64,000 nt of DNA from Acidovorax delafieldii (GTDB lineage Bacteria > Pseudomonadota > Gammaproteobacteria > Burkholderiales > Burkholderiaceae_C), in NCBI GenBank assembly GCA_002377855.1, contig DFQQ01000010.1, positions 62,001 through 126,000 of the forward strand, read 5' to 3'. The notes under the pieces are model-generated. The model was not told the origin of the DNA, did no database searches, and was given only the letters and a program-made list of their open reading frames with translations. This document shows, in pieces, positions 1-7,673 of this stretch (position 1 is its first letter; the number at the start of each line of letters is the position of its first letter). The position numbers and the translations under genes are program-made.

Positions 1-92
1 CACAAGGCCCGCACACGACCAAAGCGCACGTCTACATGTTGCAGATCCATGAGCGGGCCGGCAACCCCGCGGGTTTGCGGTGCGGGGGTCAT
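1..92 (-). CDS. ABC transporter ATP-binding protein, N-terminal fragment (tungstate/molybdate type)
   Basis: Only about 30 codons are inside the window; the frame runs off the left edge. The ATG at 92 overlaps the stop of the permease gene as ATGA (89-92), so the two are translationally coupled. From the second ATG (position 50) the protein reads MDLQHVDVRFGRVRAL, the usual opening strand of an ABC ATPase before Walker A, so position 50 is an alternative start. The Walker motifs lie outside the window. The substrate is inferred only from the TupB-like permease beside it, which would make this the energising subunit of the same importer. Confidence 0.7.
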   Translation of the reverse strand, partial: MTPAPQTRGVAGPLMDLQHVDVRFGRVRAL

Positions 93-847
93 GCAGCGAC
101 CCCCACGGAGAGGTCAGACAGGCCGCCGTCCACCCGCTCGCGCCATCGGCGCAGCAGCGCAATCACCACATTCAGGGCCAACACCACCAGCAGCAAAATC
201 ATCCCCAGCGCCAAAGCCAGGGGGAGATCGCCCTTGCTCGTCTCCAGCGCAATGGCCGTGGTCATCACGCGGGTGAAGCCGTCGATGTTGCCGCCCACGA
301 TCATCACCGCGCCTACCTCCGAAATAGCCCGCCCGAACGATGCCAGCAACACCGTCAGCAGCGCATAGCGTTCGTCCCAGGCCAGCAGCAGGCTGCGCAG
401 CAGCGGGCGCGCGCCCAGCGACTGCAACTGCTCGCCGTGTGCGCGGTCAGCGTCTTCCACCACCTGCCGGGTCAGCGCCGTGGCCACGGGCAACACCAGC
501 ATTGCCTGTGCAAGCACCATGGCCTTGAAAGTGAACAGCCACCCCCAGCTGCCCAGTGGCCCACTGCGCGACAAAAGCAGATACACCAGCAGCCCCACCA
601 CCACCGATGGCACCGCCAGCAGGCTATTGAGTACGGCCAGCACGGCGCCACGACCGGAAAACCGGGCCACGCCCAGCCAGGCCCCCAGCACCAGACCGGC
701 GCCACAGGCCAACAGGCATGCAGTTGCGCTGACAGAAAGAGATCGGCCGACGATGGTCCACAGGGCGGGGTCGGCAGAAAAAGTGAGTTGCAGCGCTGTA
801 CTCGCGCTTTCGGTAAGGGTGGACATGGATTCGTCTATCGTATGCAC
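89..847 (-). CDS. tupB: Tungstate-type ABC transporter permease (TupB-like)
   Basis: Inner-membrane channel subunit of an oxyanion importer, 252 residues, with about five or six hydrophobic segments spread along its length. The segment after the cytoplasmic loop (SLGARPLLRSLL, then GRAISEVGAVMIVGGN and TRVMTTAIALETSKGD) is the characteristic EAA-loop region of the TupB family and separates it from ModB. The GTG start at 847 has a GGAG nine bases upstream; an ATG at 826 is the alternative. It is divergent from the ModE-like regulator with only 29 bp between starts. The periplasmic TupA receptor is not in the window. The family is clear; specificity for tungstate over molybdate is inferred. Confidence 0.85.
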   Translation of the reverse strand: MHTIDESMSTLTESASTALQLTFSADPALWTIVGRSLSVSATACLLACGAGLVLGAWLGVARFSGRGAVLAVLNSLLAVPSVVVGLLVYLLLSRSGPLGSWGWLFTFKAMVLAQAMLVLPVATALTRQVVEDADRAHGEQLQSLGARPLLRSLLLAWDERYALLTVLLASFGRAISEVGAVMIVGGNIDGFTRVMTTAIALETSKGDLPLALALGMILLLVVLALNVVIALLRRWRERVDGGLSDLSVGVAA

Positions 848-883
848 CCAGCCAATCTCCAGCGATATGTAATCCTGTGCATA
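836..883. promoter_or_regulatory. Nested inverted repeats between divergent tupB and regulator
   Basis: TATGCAC at 841-847 is mirrored by GTGCATA at 877-883, and TATCG at 836-840 by CGATA at 863-867. Both genes start on the GTG of the GTGCATA arm, so the repeat covers both start codons. A dimeric ModE-like regulator binding here could control both genes, but the sequence does not match the standard E. coli ModE box and this is inference. Confidence 0.4.
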
Positions 884-2004
884 GGATCCAACTTCACTAC
901 ACCCTCAGCCGTGACGCGGGCGACGCCCAGATCCGCAACCCCTTGCCTGAAATGCTGGAGGCTGTGGCGCAGCAAGGCTCCATCTCCGCCGCCGCGCGAA
1001 CGCTGGGCATGTCGTACCGCCACGTATGGGGGGCACTCAAGCGGTGGGAGGAGCAACTGGGTGGAGAGCTCATCATCTGGGGTAAGGGACAGTCTGCCCA
1101 GCTCAGCGAATTCGGCACCAAGCTCCTGTGGGCCGAACGGCAGGCACAGGCGCGGCTTGCACCGCAAATTGCCGCCCTGCACGCGGACCTGGAGCGCGCG
1201 TTTGCCGTGGCCTTTGATGACAGCGCCCATGTGCTGACCATGTACGCCAGCCATGACGACGCGCTGGCGTCGTTGCGGGCCCATGCAGCCACGCCGGGCG
1301 GGTCAGGCGCGCTGCACCTGGACATTCGCTTCACAGGCAGCGTCGATGCCATCCGCGCGCTCAACGAAGGGCGCTGCACCCTGGCCGGTTTTCACACCCT
1401 GGAGCAGCCCGCCGCCACCTCCCTGGCCGCGCGCACCTACAAGCCGCTGCTTCGGCCGGGCCTGCACAAAATCATCGGTTTTGCGAGCCGCACGCAGGGG
1501 CTGATCGTTGCCAAAGGCAATCCGCTGGGCCTGCAATCACTGGCCGATGTGGCGCGCGCGGCTGCGCGGTTTGTGAACCGCCCGCTGGGCAGCGGCACCC
1601 GCGTTCTGCTGGAGGACCTGCTGGCGCAGGAGGGGCTGGCGAGCCAGCACATCACCGGGTATGAGCGCGACGAGACCTCCCACACCGCAGTGGCCCAGGC
1701 AGTAGCCAGCGGCGCGGCCGACACAGGCCTGGGCATCGAGATGGCCGCCCGTGCGCGCGGACTGGATTTTGTGCCGCTGGTCACCGAGCGCTACCATCTG
1801 GCGTGCCTCAAGGCGACGCTGGAGCAACCCGCTACGCGGGCGTTGCGCGAGCTGCTGCTCACCCCCGTCTGGCGGGACCAGCTGGCGCAGCTTGCGGGCT
1901 ACGCCCCTACGCACAGCGGCGAGGTGCTGGCGATGAGCCACGTACTGCCGTGGTGGAACTTTGCGCGCCCCAAGCGCCCTGCAGCGCCTAGGAAGAAACC
2001 CTAA
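877..2004 (+). CDS. ModE-like HTH regulator fused to periplasmic-binding-protein-like domain
   Basis: A 375-residue transcription factor. Residues about 20-90 are a LysR/ModE-type winged helix-turn-helix (QGSISAAARTLGMSYRHVWG, with A-A-R-T-L and the conserved S-Y-R-H-V-W). From about 120 onward it resembles the molybdate/tungstate-binding PBP-like domain, with FTGSVDAIRALNEGRCTLAG, VNRPLGSGTR and SGAADTGLGIE. The start is GTG at 877; there is no good Shine-Dalgarno, but the N-terminus matches family members that open MHRI. It is divergent from the TupB permease, so it probably senses oxyanion and represses or activates the importer. The fused architecture is known in Burkholderiales; the ligand is inferred. 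Confidence 0.85.
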   Translation: MHRIQLHYTLSRDAGDAQIRNPLPEMLEAVAQQGSISAAARTLGMSYRHVWGALKRWEEQLGGELIIWGKGQSAQLSEFGTKLLWAERQAQARLAPQIAALHADLERAFAVAFDDSAHVLTMYASHDDALASLRAHAATPGGSGALHLDIRFTGSVDAIRALNEGRCTLAGFHTLEQPAATSLAARTYKPLLRPGLHKIIGFASRTQGLIVAKGNPLGLQSLADVARAAARFVNRPLGSGTRVLLEDLLAQEGLASQHITGYERDETSHTAVAQAVASGAADTGLGIEMAARARGLDFVPLVTERYHLACLKATLEQPATRALRELLLTPVWRDQLAQLAGYAPTHSGEVLAMSHVLPWWNFARPKRPAAPRKKP

Positions 2005-2185
2005 TCGCTACTTTTTTCATAGCAACAGATCGAATACTGCTCTAGGGATAACACCGTCACGCAGCTGTCAGATTCAGCCTACAGTGCTCCGTAGAATCGC
2101 GCCGTGCAAAAAGTTCGTGTACCGCGCCGGCCTACCCACCAGTGCGGACCGCACGTTGTAGGCAAGCCTTTTTATTGGAGACACC

Positions 2186-2803
2186 ATGCAGGCTCTATTG
2201 AAGTTATCAAGGGGGATCGACTGGCTTAACACCCAGGTCGGCAAGTATGTGATTTGGCTGATCCTCGGCTCTACGGTGATCAGCGGCGTGAACGCTGTGG
2301 TGCGCAAGGCACTCAACATCAGCTCCAACGCCTATCTTGAGGTGCAGTGGTACCTGTTCGCCGCGTCGTTCCTTCTGGCAGCGGGCTACACCCTGCTGCA
2401 GGGCGAACACGTCAAGGTGGACGTGGTTTCCAGCCGTTTTTCAAAGCGCACCCAGATCTGGATTGACGTGTTCGGGTACATCGTCTTCCTCACGCCGATG
2501 TGCATGGCCGTGCTGTGGTACGGCATTCCGTTCTTCACCCGGGCTCTCGCCTCGGGTGAAATGTCCAGCAACGCCGGTGGGCTGGTGCGCTGGCCGGTCT
2601 ACCTGATGATGCCGCTGGGCTTTGGCCTGCTGTGGCTGCAGGGTGTTTCCGAATTGATCAAGCGCCTGGCGTTCCTCAAGGGCCTGATCGAAGACCCCAC
2701 TGCCAAGAAAGCCGACAAGACGGCAGAAGAAGAATTGGCCGAATCCATCCGCAAGCTCGCAGAAGCAGCCAAGGGCAACGGCAACAACAAGGCCGAAGCC
2801 TAA
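2186..2803 (+). CDS. dctQ: TRAP transporter small membrane subunit DctQ
   Basis: Small integral membrane subunit of a tripartite ATP-independent periplasmic transporter, 205 residues. Four hydrophobic segments are visible in the first 165 residues, with the family pattern of an early helix, a helix around LEVQWYLFAASFLLAAGYTL, and the conserved HVKVDVVSSRFS loop. It ends in a charged, Lys/Glu-rich cytoplasmic tail of about 40 residues. GGAG lies seven bases before the ATG. It is followed 18 bp later by dctM, an operon. The matching receptors are probably the two dctP genes that converge on this pair from 7.4 kb. The substrate is probably a 2-oxoacid or related organic acid, inferred from those receptors. 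Confidence 0.9.
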   Translation: MQALLKLSRGIDWLNTQVGKYVIWLILGSTVISGVNAVVRKALNISSNAYLEVQWYLFAASFLLAAGYTLLQGEHVKVDVVSSRFSKRTQIWIDVFGYIVFLTPMCMAVLWYGIPFFTRALASGEMSSNAGGLVRWPVYLMMPLGFGLLWLQGVSELIKRLAFLKGLIEDPTAKKADKTAEEELAESIRKLAEAAKGNGNNKAEA

Positions 2804-2821
2804 GAGCGGGAGACACACACC

Positions 2822-4591
2822 ATGGAATTCATTGCCCATAACCTGGCCCCCATCATGTTCGCGGGGCTCATCTGCTTTTTGCTGGTCGGTTTTCCGGTCG
2901 CATTCAGCCTTGGAGCCTGCGGCCTGTTCTTCGCCTTCATCGGTATTGAGCTGAATGTCTTGCCTGAAGCGCTGCTGCAGGCCTTGCCGCTGCGCATCTA
3001 CGGCATCATGCAGAACGACACGCTGCTCGCCATTCCGTTTTTCACGCTCATGGGGCTGATTCTCGAGCGCAGCGGCATGGCCGAGGATTTGCTGGACACC
3101 ATCGGCCAGCTTTTTGGCCCCATCCGCGGCGGCCTGGCACTGGCCGTTATCTTCGTAGGGGCCCTGTTGGCCGCTACCACCGGTGTCGTGGCAGCTTCGG
3201 TGATTTCGATGGGCCTGATTTCTCTGCCCATCATGCTGCGATATGGCTATGACCGCCGCCTGGCTGCGGGCGTCATTGCGGCATCTGGCACGCTGGCTCA
3301 AATCATTCCACCCTCACTAGTGCTCATCATCATTGCTGACCAGCTGGGCCGCAGCGTGGGCGACATGTACAAGGGCGCTTTCCTGCCCGGTTTGATGCTG
3401 ACAGGCTTCTATGCACTGTATGTGATCCTGCTCGCCGTTGTGAAACCCCAATGGGTACCAGCCCTGCCGCCCGAGGCCCGCACATTGCGCGAAGACAATG
3501 GCAAGAACGGTGTTCCCTCGCTGCTGGTCCTCACAGCCATCTGCACGGCCGCTTCGATCTACGTCGCCAAGAACATGCCCGCATTGCACACGTGGTGGTC
3601 GGGCGAAGCTGTGGAGAAGGTGGCGCTGGACGAAACCATTGTGGTGTCCATGTGCTTTGGCGTGGCGCTGGCCTTCGTGGCCGCGAGCTTCAACAAGATC
3701 ACACGCCTGGGCCTGTTGTCGCGTGTGGCCGAGCGCGTGACGTTCGTGCTGATCCCTCCGCTGCTGCTGATTTTCCTGGTGCTGGGCACCATCTTCCTGG
3801 GCGTTGCAACACCCACCGAGGGTGGCGCCATGGGTGCGCTGGGCGCCATCATCATGGCCGTCATTCGCGGCCGCCTGTCGATGAGCCTGCTGACCCAGGC
3901 CCTCAACACCACCACCAAACTTTCGTGCTTCGTGGTGTTCATCCTGGTCGGAGCCACCATCTTCGGCCTCACCTTCCAAGGTGTAGACGGCCCGCTGTGG
4001 GTGGAGCATCTGCTGTCGGGTCTGCCCGGTGGGCAGCTGGGCTTCCTGATCGTCGTGAACATCATGGTGTTCTTCCTGGCATTCTTCCTGGACTTTTTCG
4101 AACTCTCATTCATCGTGGTGCCCCTGCTTGCGCCCGTGGCAGACAAACTGGGCATCGATCTGATCTGGTTCGGCGTGCTGCTGGCCATCAACATGCAGAC
4201 ATCGTTCATGCACCCGCCGTTCGGTTTCGCACTGTTCTATCTGCGCAGTGTGGCCCCGGCCAAGGAATACATGGACAAGGTCACCAAGAAGATGATCGCG
4301 CCCGTCACCACCTCGCAGATCTATTGGGGTGCCATTCCCTTCCTGGTCATTCAGATCATGATGGTAGGCTTGGTGATCGGCTTCCCCGGCATTGTTTCCA
4401 GCGGGTTGGACAAAGCCGAGGTCTACGACCTGGACAAGGTTCGCTTGGAGATGGAAGCCAACATGCCCGCCCCCATGGAACAGGCGGACCCCACCTCCGG
4501 CATGCCGGGTACAGACGCCCCAGCAGCCGAGGATGACCCCATGAAGGCGATGCAGGACTCGCTCTCTCAGGACGCTGAAAAGAAGAACTAA
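2822..4591 (+). CDS. dctM: TRAP transporter large membrane subunit DctM, extended form
   Basis: Large channel subunit of the TRAP transporter, driven by a sodium or proton gradient. At 589 residues it is much longer than the usual 425-430. The standard parts are present: the N-terminal fold with PFFTLMGLILERSGMA, TTGVVAASVISMGLISLP and IIPPSLVLIII, and the C-terminal half with GVATPTEGGAMGALGA. Between them (residues about 215-300) sits an extra loop and additional hydrophobic segments, and the protein ends in an acidic, Met-rich tail of about 45 residues. Long DctM subunits of this kind go with TakP-type receptors. It follows dctQ and is followed by a terminator at 4637. Confidence 0.9.
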   Translation: MEFIAHNLAPIMFAGLICFLLVGFPVAFSLGACGLFFAFIGIELNVLPEALLQALPLRIYGIMQNDTLLAIPFFTLMGLILERSGMAEDLLDTIGQLFGPIRGGLALAVIFVGALLAATTGVVAASVISMGLISLPIMLRYGYDRRLAAGVIAASGTLAQIIPPSLVLIIIADQLGRSVGDMYKGAFLPGLMLTGFYALYVILLAVVKPQWVPALPPEARTLREDNGKNGVPSLLVLTAICTAASIYVAKNMPALHTWWSGEAVEKVALDETIVVSMCFGVALAFVAASFNKITRLGLLSRVAERVTFVLIPPLLLIFLVLGTIFLGVATPTEGGAMGALGAIIMAVIRGRLSMSLLTQALNTTTKLSCFVVFILVGATIFGLTFQGVDGPLWVEHLLSGLPGGQLGFLIVVNIMVFFLAFFLDFFELSFIVVPLLAPVADKLGIDLIWFGVLLAINMQTSFMHPPFGFALFYLRSVAPAKEYMDKVTKKMIAPVTTSQIYWGAIPFLVIQIMMVGLVIGFPGIVSSGLDKAEVYDLDKVRLEMEANMPAPMEQADPTSGMPGTDAPAAEDDPMKAMQDSLSQDAEKKN

Positions 4592-4636
4592 TGCCCCCGG
4601 GCAAGACCTGCAAGGTCTTGCTCAGAGGCTCTTTGC

Positions 4637-4672
4637 AAAAGCCCGCCAGCGCAATGCCGGCGGGCTTTTACT
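4637..4672 (+). terminator. Rho-independent terminator after dctM
   Basis: An 11-bp perfect stem (4637-4647 pairing with 4659-4669) around an 11-base loop, GC-rich and running into a T-rich stretch that includes TTTT at 4672-4675. It sits 46 bp after the dctM stop. Confidence 0.85.
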
Positions 4673-5056
4673 TTTGTTCTCTCTGAAACCATTGCCCTGC
4701 ATCCGGCGTTCGACCCGGTTGTGCGCCGTCAAGCTGACGCGCCAGGAGGACCACCCCGGGTCGGTGCCCCCTCATCACTACGTCAGGTGGAGAACCTTCT
4801 TTACCGAGGGCTCCACGCACTCCGAGGCGAGGGCTGCGTCTTCCCCATGGATTGATTGGGCGACTCATCCGCAAGCCAGCATGCGCGCAAACGCAAGGGC
4901 TGCTCGGCCACCCGGCAAGCAACCATGCACAACGCCCATGGCTTCGAAGAGATTAGGAGTTGGCCTTGGGGCATGGGTCCAGCCATTGGCCCTCCTGCGC
5001 GCCCACAGCGCACGCAGGGCCTCTATCCAGGCAAAGAACCACATCTTCGCGTACAT
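4673..5056. other. Gene-free stretch between two terminators
   Basis: About 380 bp bounded by the dctM terminator and the dctP terminator. Open frames occur on both strands, but none has a convincing start signal, domain or codon pattern, and I do not call a gene. The stretch has several GC-rich complementary segments and could hide a structured RNA; I could not match it to 6S RNA, tmRNA, RNase P RNA or SRP RNA with any confidence. Confidence 0.4.
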
Positions 5057-5093
5057 AAAAAAACCCCGCCAGACAGGTCTGGCGGGGTTTTTT
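5057..5093 (-). terminator. Bidirectional terminator after dctP
   Basis: A long perfect hairpin (ACCCCGCCAGAC and its complement, tiny loop) flanked by A7 on one side and T6 on the other, so it can work on both strands. It lies 32 bp beyond the dctP stop on the minus strand. Confidence 0.9.
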
Positions 5094-5124
5094 GTGGGCC
5101 GTGTGGCAGAGGCCACACCACGTA

Positions 5125-6204
5125 TCAGAGCTTTTGCGAGGACATGAAGCTGTCGAAACGCGATTCCGCGAAGCGGAACCAAAGGATCTGATCCCGCTGG
5201 AAATTGCGGTAGTCAGCGTAGATCTTCTTCCATTCAGGGTTGCTCTTGTCCAGGTCAGCGTACAGCTGCATGGTGGCCTTGAACGAAGCATCCAGCACGG
5301 TTTGAGGGAATGGCACCACCTTGGTCTTAGCGGCCACCAACTGCTTCAAGGCGCCTGGGTTGCGGGCGTCATAGCGGGCTTGGGTGGTCACGTGCGCTTC
5401 GTGCGCTGCAGCCTGCACGATGGCACGGTTTTCAGCAGACAGGCCTTCCAGGGCTTTCTGGTTCACGTAGAACTCCAGATTCAGGCTGCCTTCCCACCAG
5501 CCGGGGTAGTAGTAGAAGGGAGCAACTTTGTTGAAGCCCAGCTTCAGATCGTCATACGGCCCGATCCACTCGGCAGCGTCGATGGTGCCCTTTTCCAGGC
5601 CCTGGTAGATTTCGCCGCCTGGGATGTTCTGCGGCACGCCGCCCATGCGTTCAATCACCTTGCCAGCAAAGCCGCCCACGCGGAACTTCAGGCCCTTGAT
5701 GTCTTCAGGCGACTTCACTTCCTTGCGGAACCAGCCACCCATCTGGGCACCGGTGTTGCCGCCCAGGAAATTCACGATGTTGTACTTGGCGTAGAACTCG
5801 CGCATGAGCTTGGAGCCGTTGCCGTCCACCATCCAGGCAGTGAGCTGGCGGGAATTCATGCCGAAGGGGATGGCCCCGCCGATGGCGAATGCCTCGTTCT
5901 TGCCGAAGAAGTAATAGGGCGCCGTGTGGGCAATCTCAACGGTCCCGTTCTGCACACCGTCCACCACACCGAATGCGGGCATCAGTTCGCCCGCTGCGTG
6001 CACGGACACCTCGAACTTGCCGCCGGACATTTCCTTGACGGCCTTGGAAAACACATCAGCGGAACCATAAATGGTATCGAGCGACTTGGGGAAGCTTGAC
6101 GCCAGGCGCCAGCGCACAGCCGCCTGGGCGTGCACGGCGGGCGCGATGCCAGCAGCGAGTACGCCAGCAATACCGGTCTTCTTGATCAGGGAACGACGAT
6201 CCAT
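5125..6204 (-). CDS. dctP: TRAP transporter substrate-binding protein DctP, TakP-like (copy 1)
   Basis: Periplasmic receptor of 359 residues delivering substrate to the DctQM pair. Residues 1-26 are a signal peptide beginning MDRRSLIKKTG with an Ala-X-Ala end, a Tat-like or Sec export signal. Arg175 in GLKFRVGG is the position that clamps a carboxylate in DctP proteins. AEWIGPYDD (211-219) and YYYPGWWEG (231-239) are the signature of the TakP branch, where the Glu-Trp pair contacts a 2-oxoacid and a cation. SD AAGGAAAG lies six bases before the ATG. It is downstream of a close paralogue and separated from it by a terminator. The exact substrate is not determinable. Confidence 0.9.
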   Translation of the reverse strand: MDRRSLIKKTGIAGVLAAGIAPAVHAQAAVRWRLASSFPKSLDTIYGSADVFSKAVKEMSGGKFEVSVHAAGELMPAFGVVDGVQNGTVEIAHTAPYYFFGKNEAFAIGGAIPFGMNSRQLTAWMVDGNGSKLMREFYAKYNIVNFLGGNTGAQMGGWFRKEVKSPEDIKGLKFRVGGFAGKVIERMGGVPQNIPGGEIYQGLEKGTIDAAEWIGPYDDLKLGFNKVAPFYYYPGWWEGSLNLEFYVNQKALEGLSAENRAIVQAAAHEAHVTTQARYDARNPGALKQLVAAKTKVVPFPQTVLDASFKATMQLYADLDKSNPEWKKIYADYRNFQRDQILWFRFAESRFDSFMSSQKL

Positions 6205-6251
6205 GGTGACTTTCCTTCAATACACATGCGCTTTTGGCACATGACAGGCCC

Positions 6252-6298
6252 AAAAAAAACCGGCATCTGTGCTGCGGGTATGCAGCCCAGGCTACCGG
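6252..6298 (-). terminator. Terminator between the two dctP genes
   Basis: Read on the minus strand: an outer CCGGTA/TGCCGG stem, an inner GCTGC/GCAGC stem, then eight T residues (6252-6259). Only 47 bases remain before the dctP copy 1 start, with no visible promoter, so that gene would depend on read-through. Confidence 0.7.
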
Positions 6299-6347
6299 AT
6301 CGAAAACAATGAAACGGGGCCTGCCGAAGCCGGCCCAGACAACACAA

Positions 6348-7430
6348 TTACAGCTTCACGCCGGTCATGTAGTTGTCAAAACGCAGTTCGGAATAACGTG
6401 CCCACAGGAGCTGGTCCCGCTGGAAGGAACGCATGTCCTGGTGGATGGTCTTGAATTCGGGCGACTTGGCCTCGTGCTCGGCAAAGACTTCCATCGAAGC
6501 TTTGTAGCCAGCGTCCATGATTTCCTTGGGGAACGCCTTGAGCTGGGTCTTGGCAGCCACCAAACGCTTCAAAGCGATGGGGTTGAACGCGTCGTACTTG
6601 GCCGTCATGTCGCGGGCGGCAACCGTGGTGGCAGCATCCACGATGGCCTGGAATTCGGGAGTCAAAGCGGCATAGGCCTTGGCGTTGATGAAGAACTCCA
6701 GCTCCGCGCCACCTTCCCACCAGCCTGGGTAGTAGTAGAAGGGCGCAACCTTGTTGAAGCCCAGCTTTTCATCATCGTAGGGGCCGACGAACTCTGTTGC
6801 GTCCAGCGTGCCCTTTTCAAGGGCTTGGTACACGTCACCGGCAGGCATGTTCTGTGGCACCACGCCCAGCTTTTGCATGGCTTCGCCAAACAGGCCGCCG
6901 CCCATGCGGAATTTCAAGCCCTTGAGGTCGGCCACGGTCTTGATTTCCTTGCGGTACCAGCCACCCATTTGCGTGCCGGTGTTGCCGGCGCTGCGGCTCT
7001 TGATGTTGTAGTTGGCGTAGAACGCGTCCATCAACTTGCGGCCGTTGCCATGGTCCATCCAGGCGTCCATCTGGCGGGCTGTCAGGCCGAAAGGCACGGC
7101 GCAACCAAAGGCGAAAATGGAGTTCTTGCCTGTGTAGTAGTACGGGGCGGTCTGCGCCATCTCGATCGTGCTGCTCTGCAATGCGTCCACCACGCCAAAC
7201 GCAGGCATCAACTCGCCTGCTGCATGCACCGAAACTTCAAACTTGCCACCCGACAAGGCGCGCACCGTCTTCGCAAACATCTCGGCACTGCCAAAAATGG
7301 TGTCCAGCGACTTGGGGAAGCTGGAGGCCAGGCGCCAGCGCACTGCGGCTTGGGCGTGAACGGCTGGAGCAATACCGGCGGCGAGCACACCTGCAATGCC
7401 GGCCTGCTTGATGATGGAACGACGATCCAT
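6348..7430 (-). CDS. dctP: TRAP transporter substrate-binding protein DctP, TakP-like (copy 2)
   Basis: Second periplasmic receptor, 360 residues, paralogous to the gene just downstream. The two share a nearly identical signal peptide (MDRRSIIKQAGIAGVLAAGI here), GELMPAFGVVD, the GPYDD motif (TEFVGPYDD) and YYYPGWWEG. The start at 7430 is chosen for its AGGAAAG seven bases upstream and because it lines up with the paralogue; the frame stays open upstream to 7619 but without a signal-like sequence. Divergence in the ligand-pocket region suggests that the two copies may prefer different organic acids. It is transcribed first, with dctP copy 1 behind the terminator at 6252. Confidence 0.9.
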   Translation of the reverse strand: MDRRSIIKQAGIAGVLAAGIAPAVHAQAAVRWRLASSFPKSLDTIFGSAEMFAKTVRALSGGKFEVSVHAAGELMPAFGVVDALQSSTIEMAQTAPYYYTGKNSIFAFGCAVPFGLTARQMDAWMDHGNGRKLMDAFYANYNIKSRSAGNTGTQMGGWYRKEIKTVADLKGLKFRMGGGLFGEAMQKLGVVPQNMPAGDVYQALEKGTLDATEFVGPYDDEKLGFNKVAPFYYYPGWWEGGAELEFFINAKAYAALTPEFQAIVDAATTVAARDMTAKYDAFNPIALKRLVAAKTQLKAFPKEIMDAGYKASMEVFAEHEAKSPEFKTIHQDMRSFQRDQLLWARYSELRFDNYMTGVKL

Positions 7431-7673
7431 GTATTTCTTTCCTGAGTGATGAGAACAGTGCCGTGCGGCTGAGACCGAAGGCAGCGCCCGGTTGTACGGG
7501 CCTCGAGAGAACATTGTAAAAACTTGCCGTCCGTCCCTGTTGCGGGTTATCCCGTGGAAAAGCGGCTGCTTTTGTTGCTCTTCAGGGTTCTGCAAGCTTG
7601 TGTAACACGCGCGATGCACACGCGGTCACGCGGCGCTCGGTAGCGCCTTTGCACGCAAAAGGTTGGCAGAGCG

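Noticed and set aside
3451..4536. 361-residue frame overlapping dctM
   Set aside because: Lies in another frame of dctM, is His/Arg/Gly-rich and has no membrane character.
4674..5147. 157-residue open frame or structured RNA (6S-like) between two terminators
   Set aside because: The protein has no domain or SD. The RNA idea came from a CCCTGC-TTCGACCCGG stretch, but I could not pair its ends as in 6S RNA.
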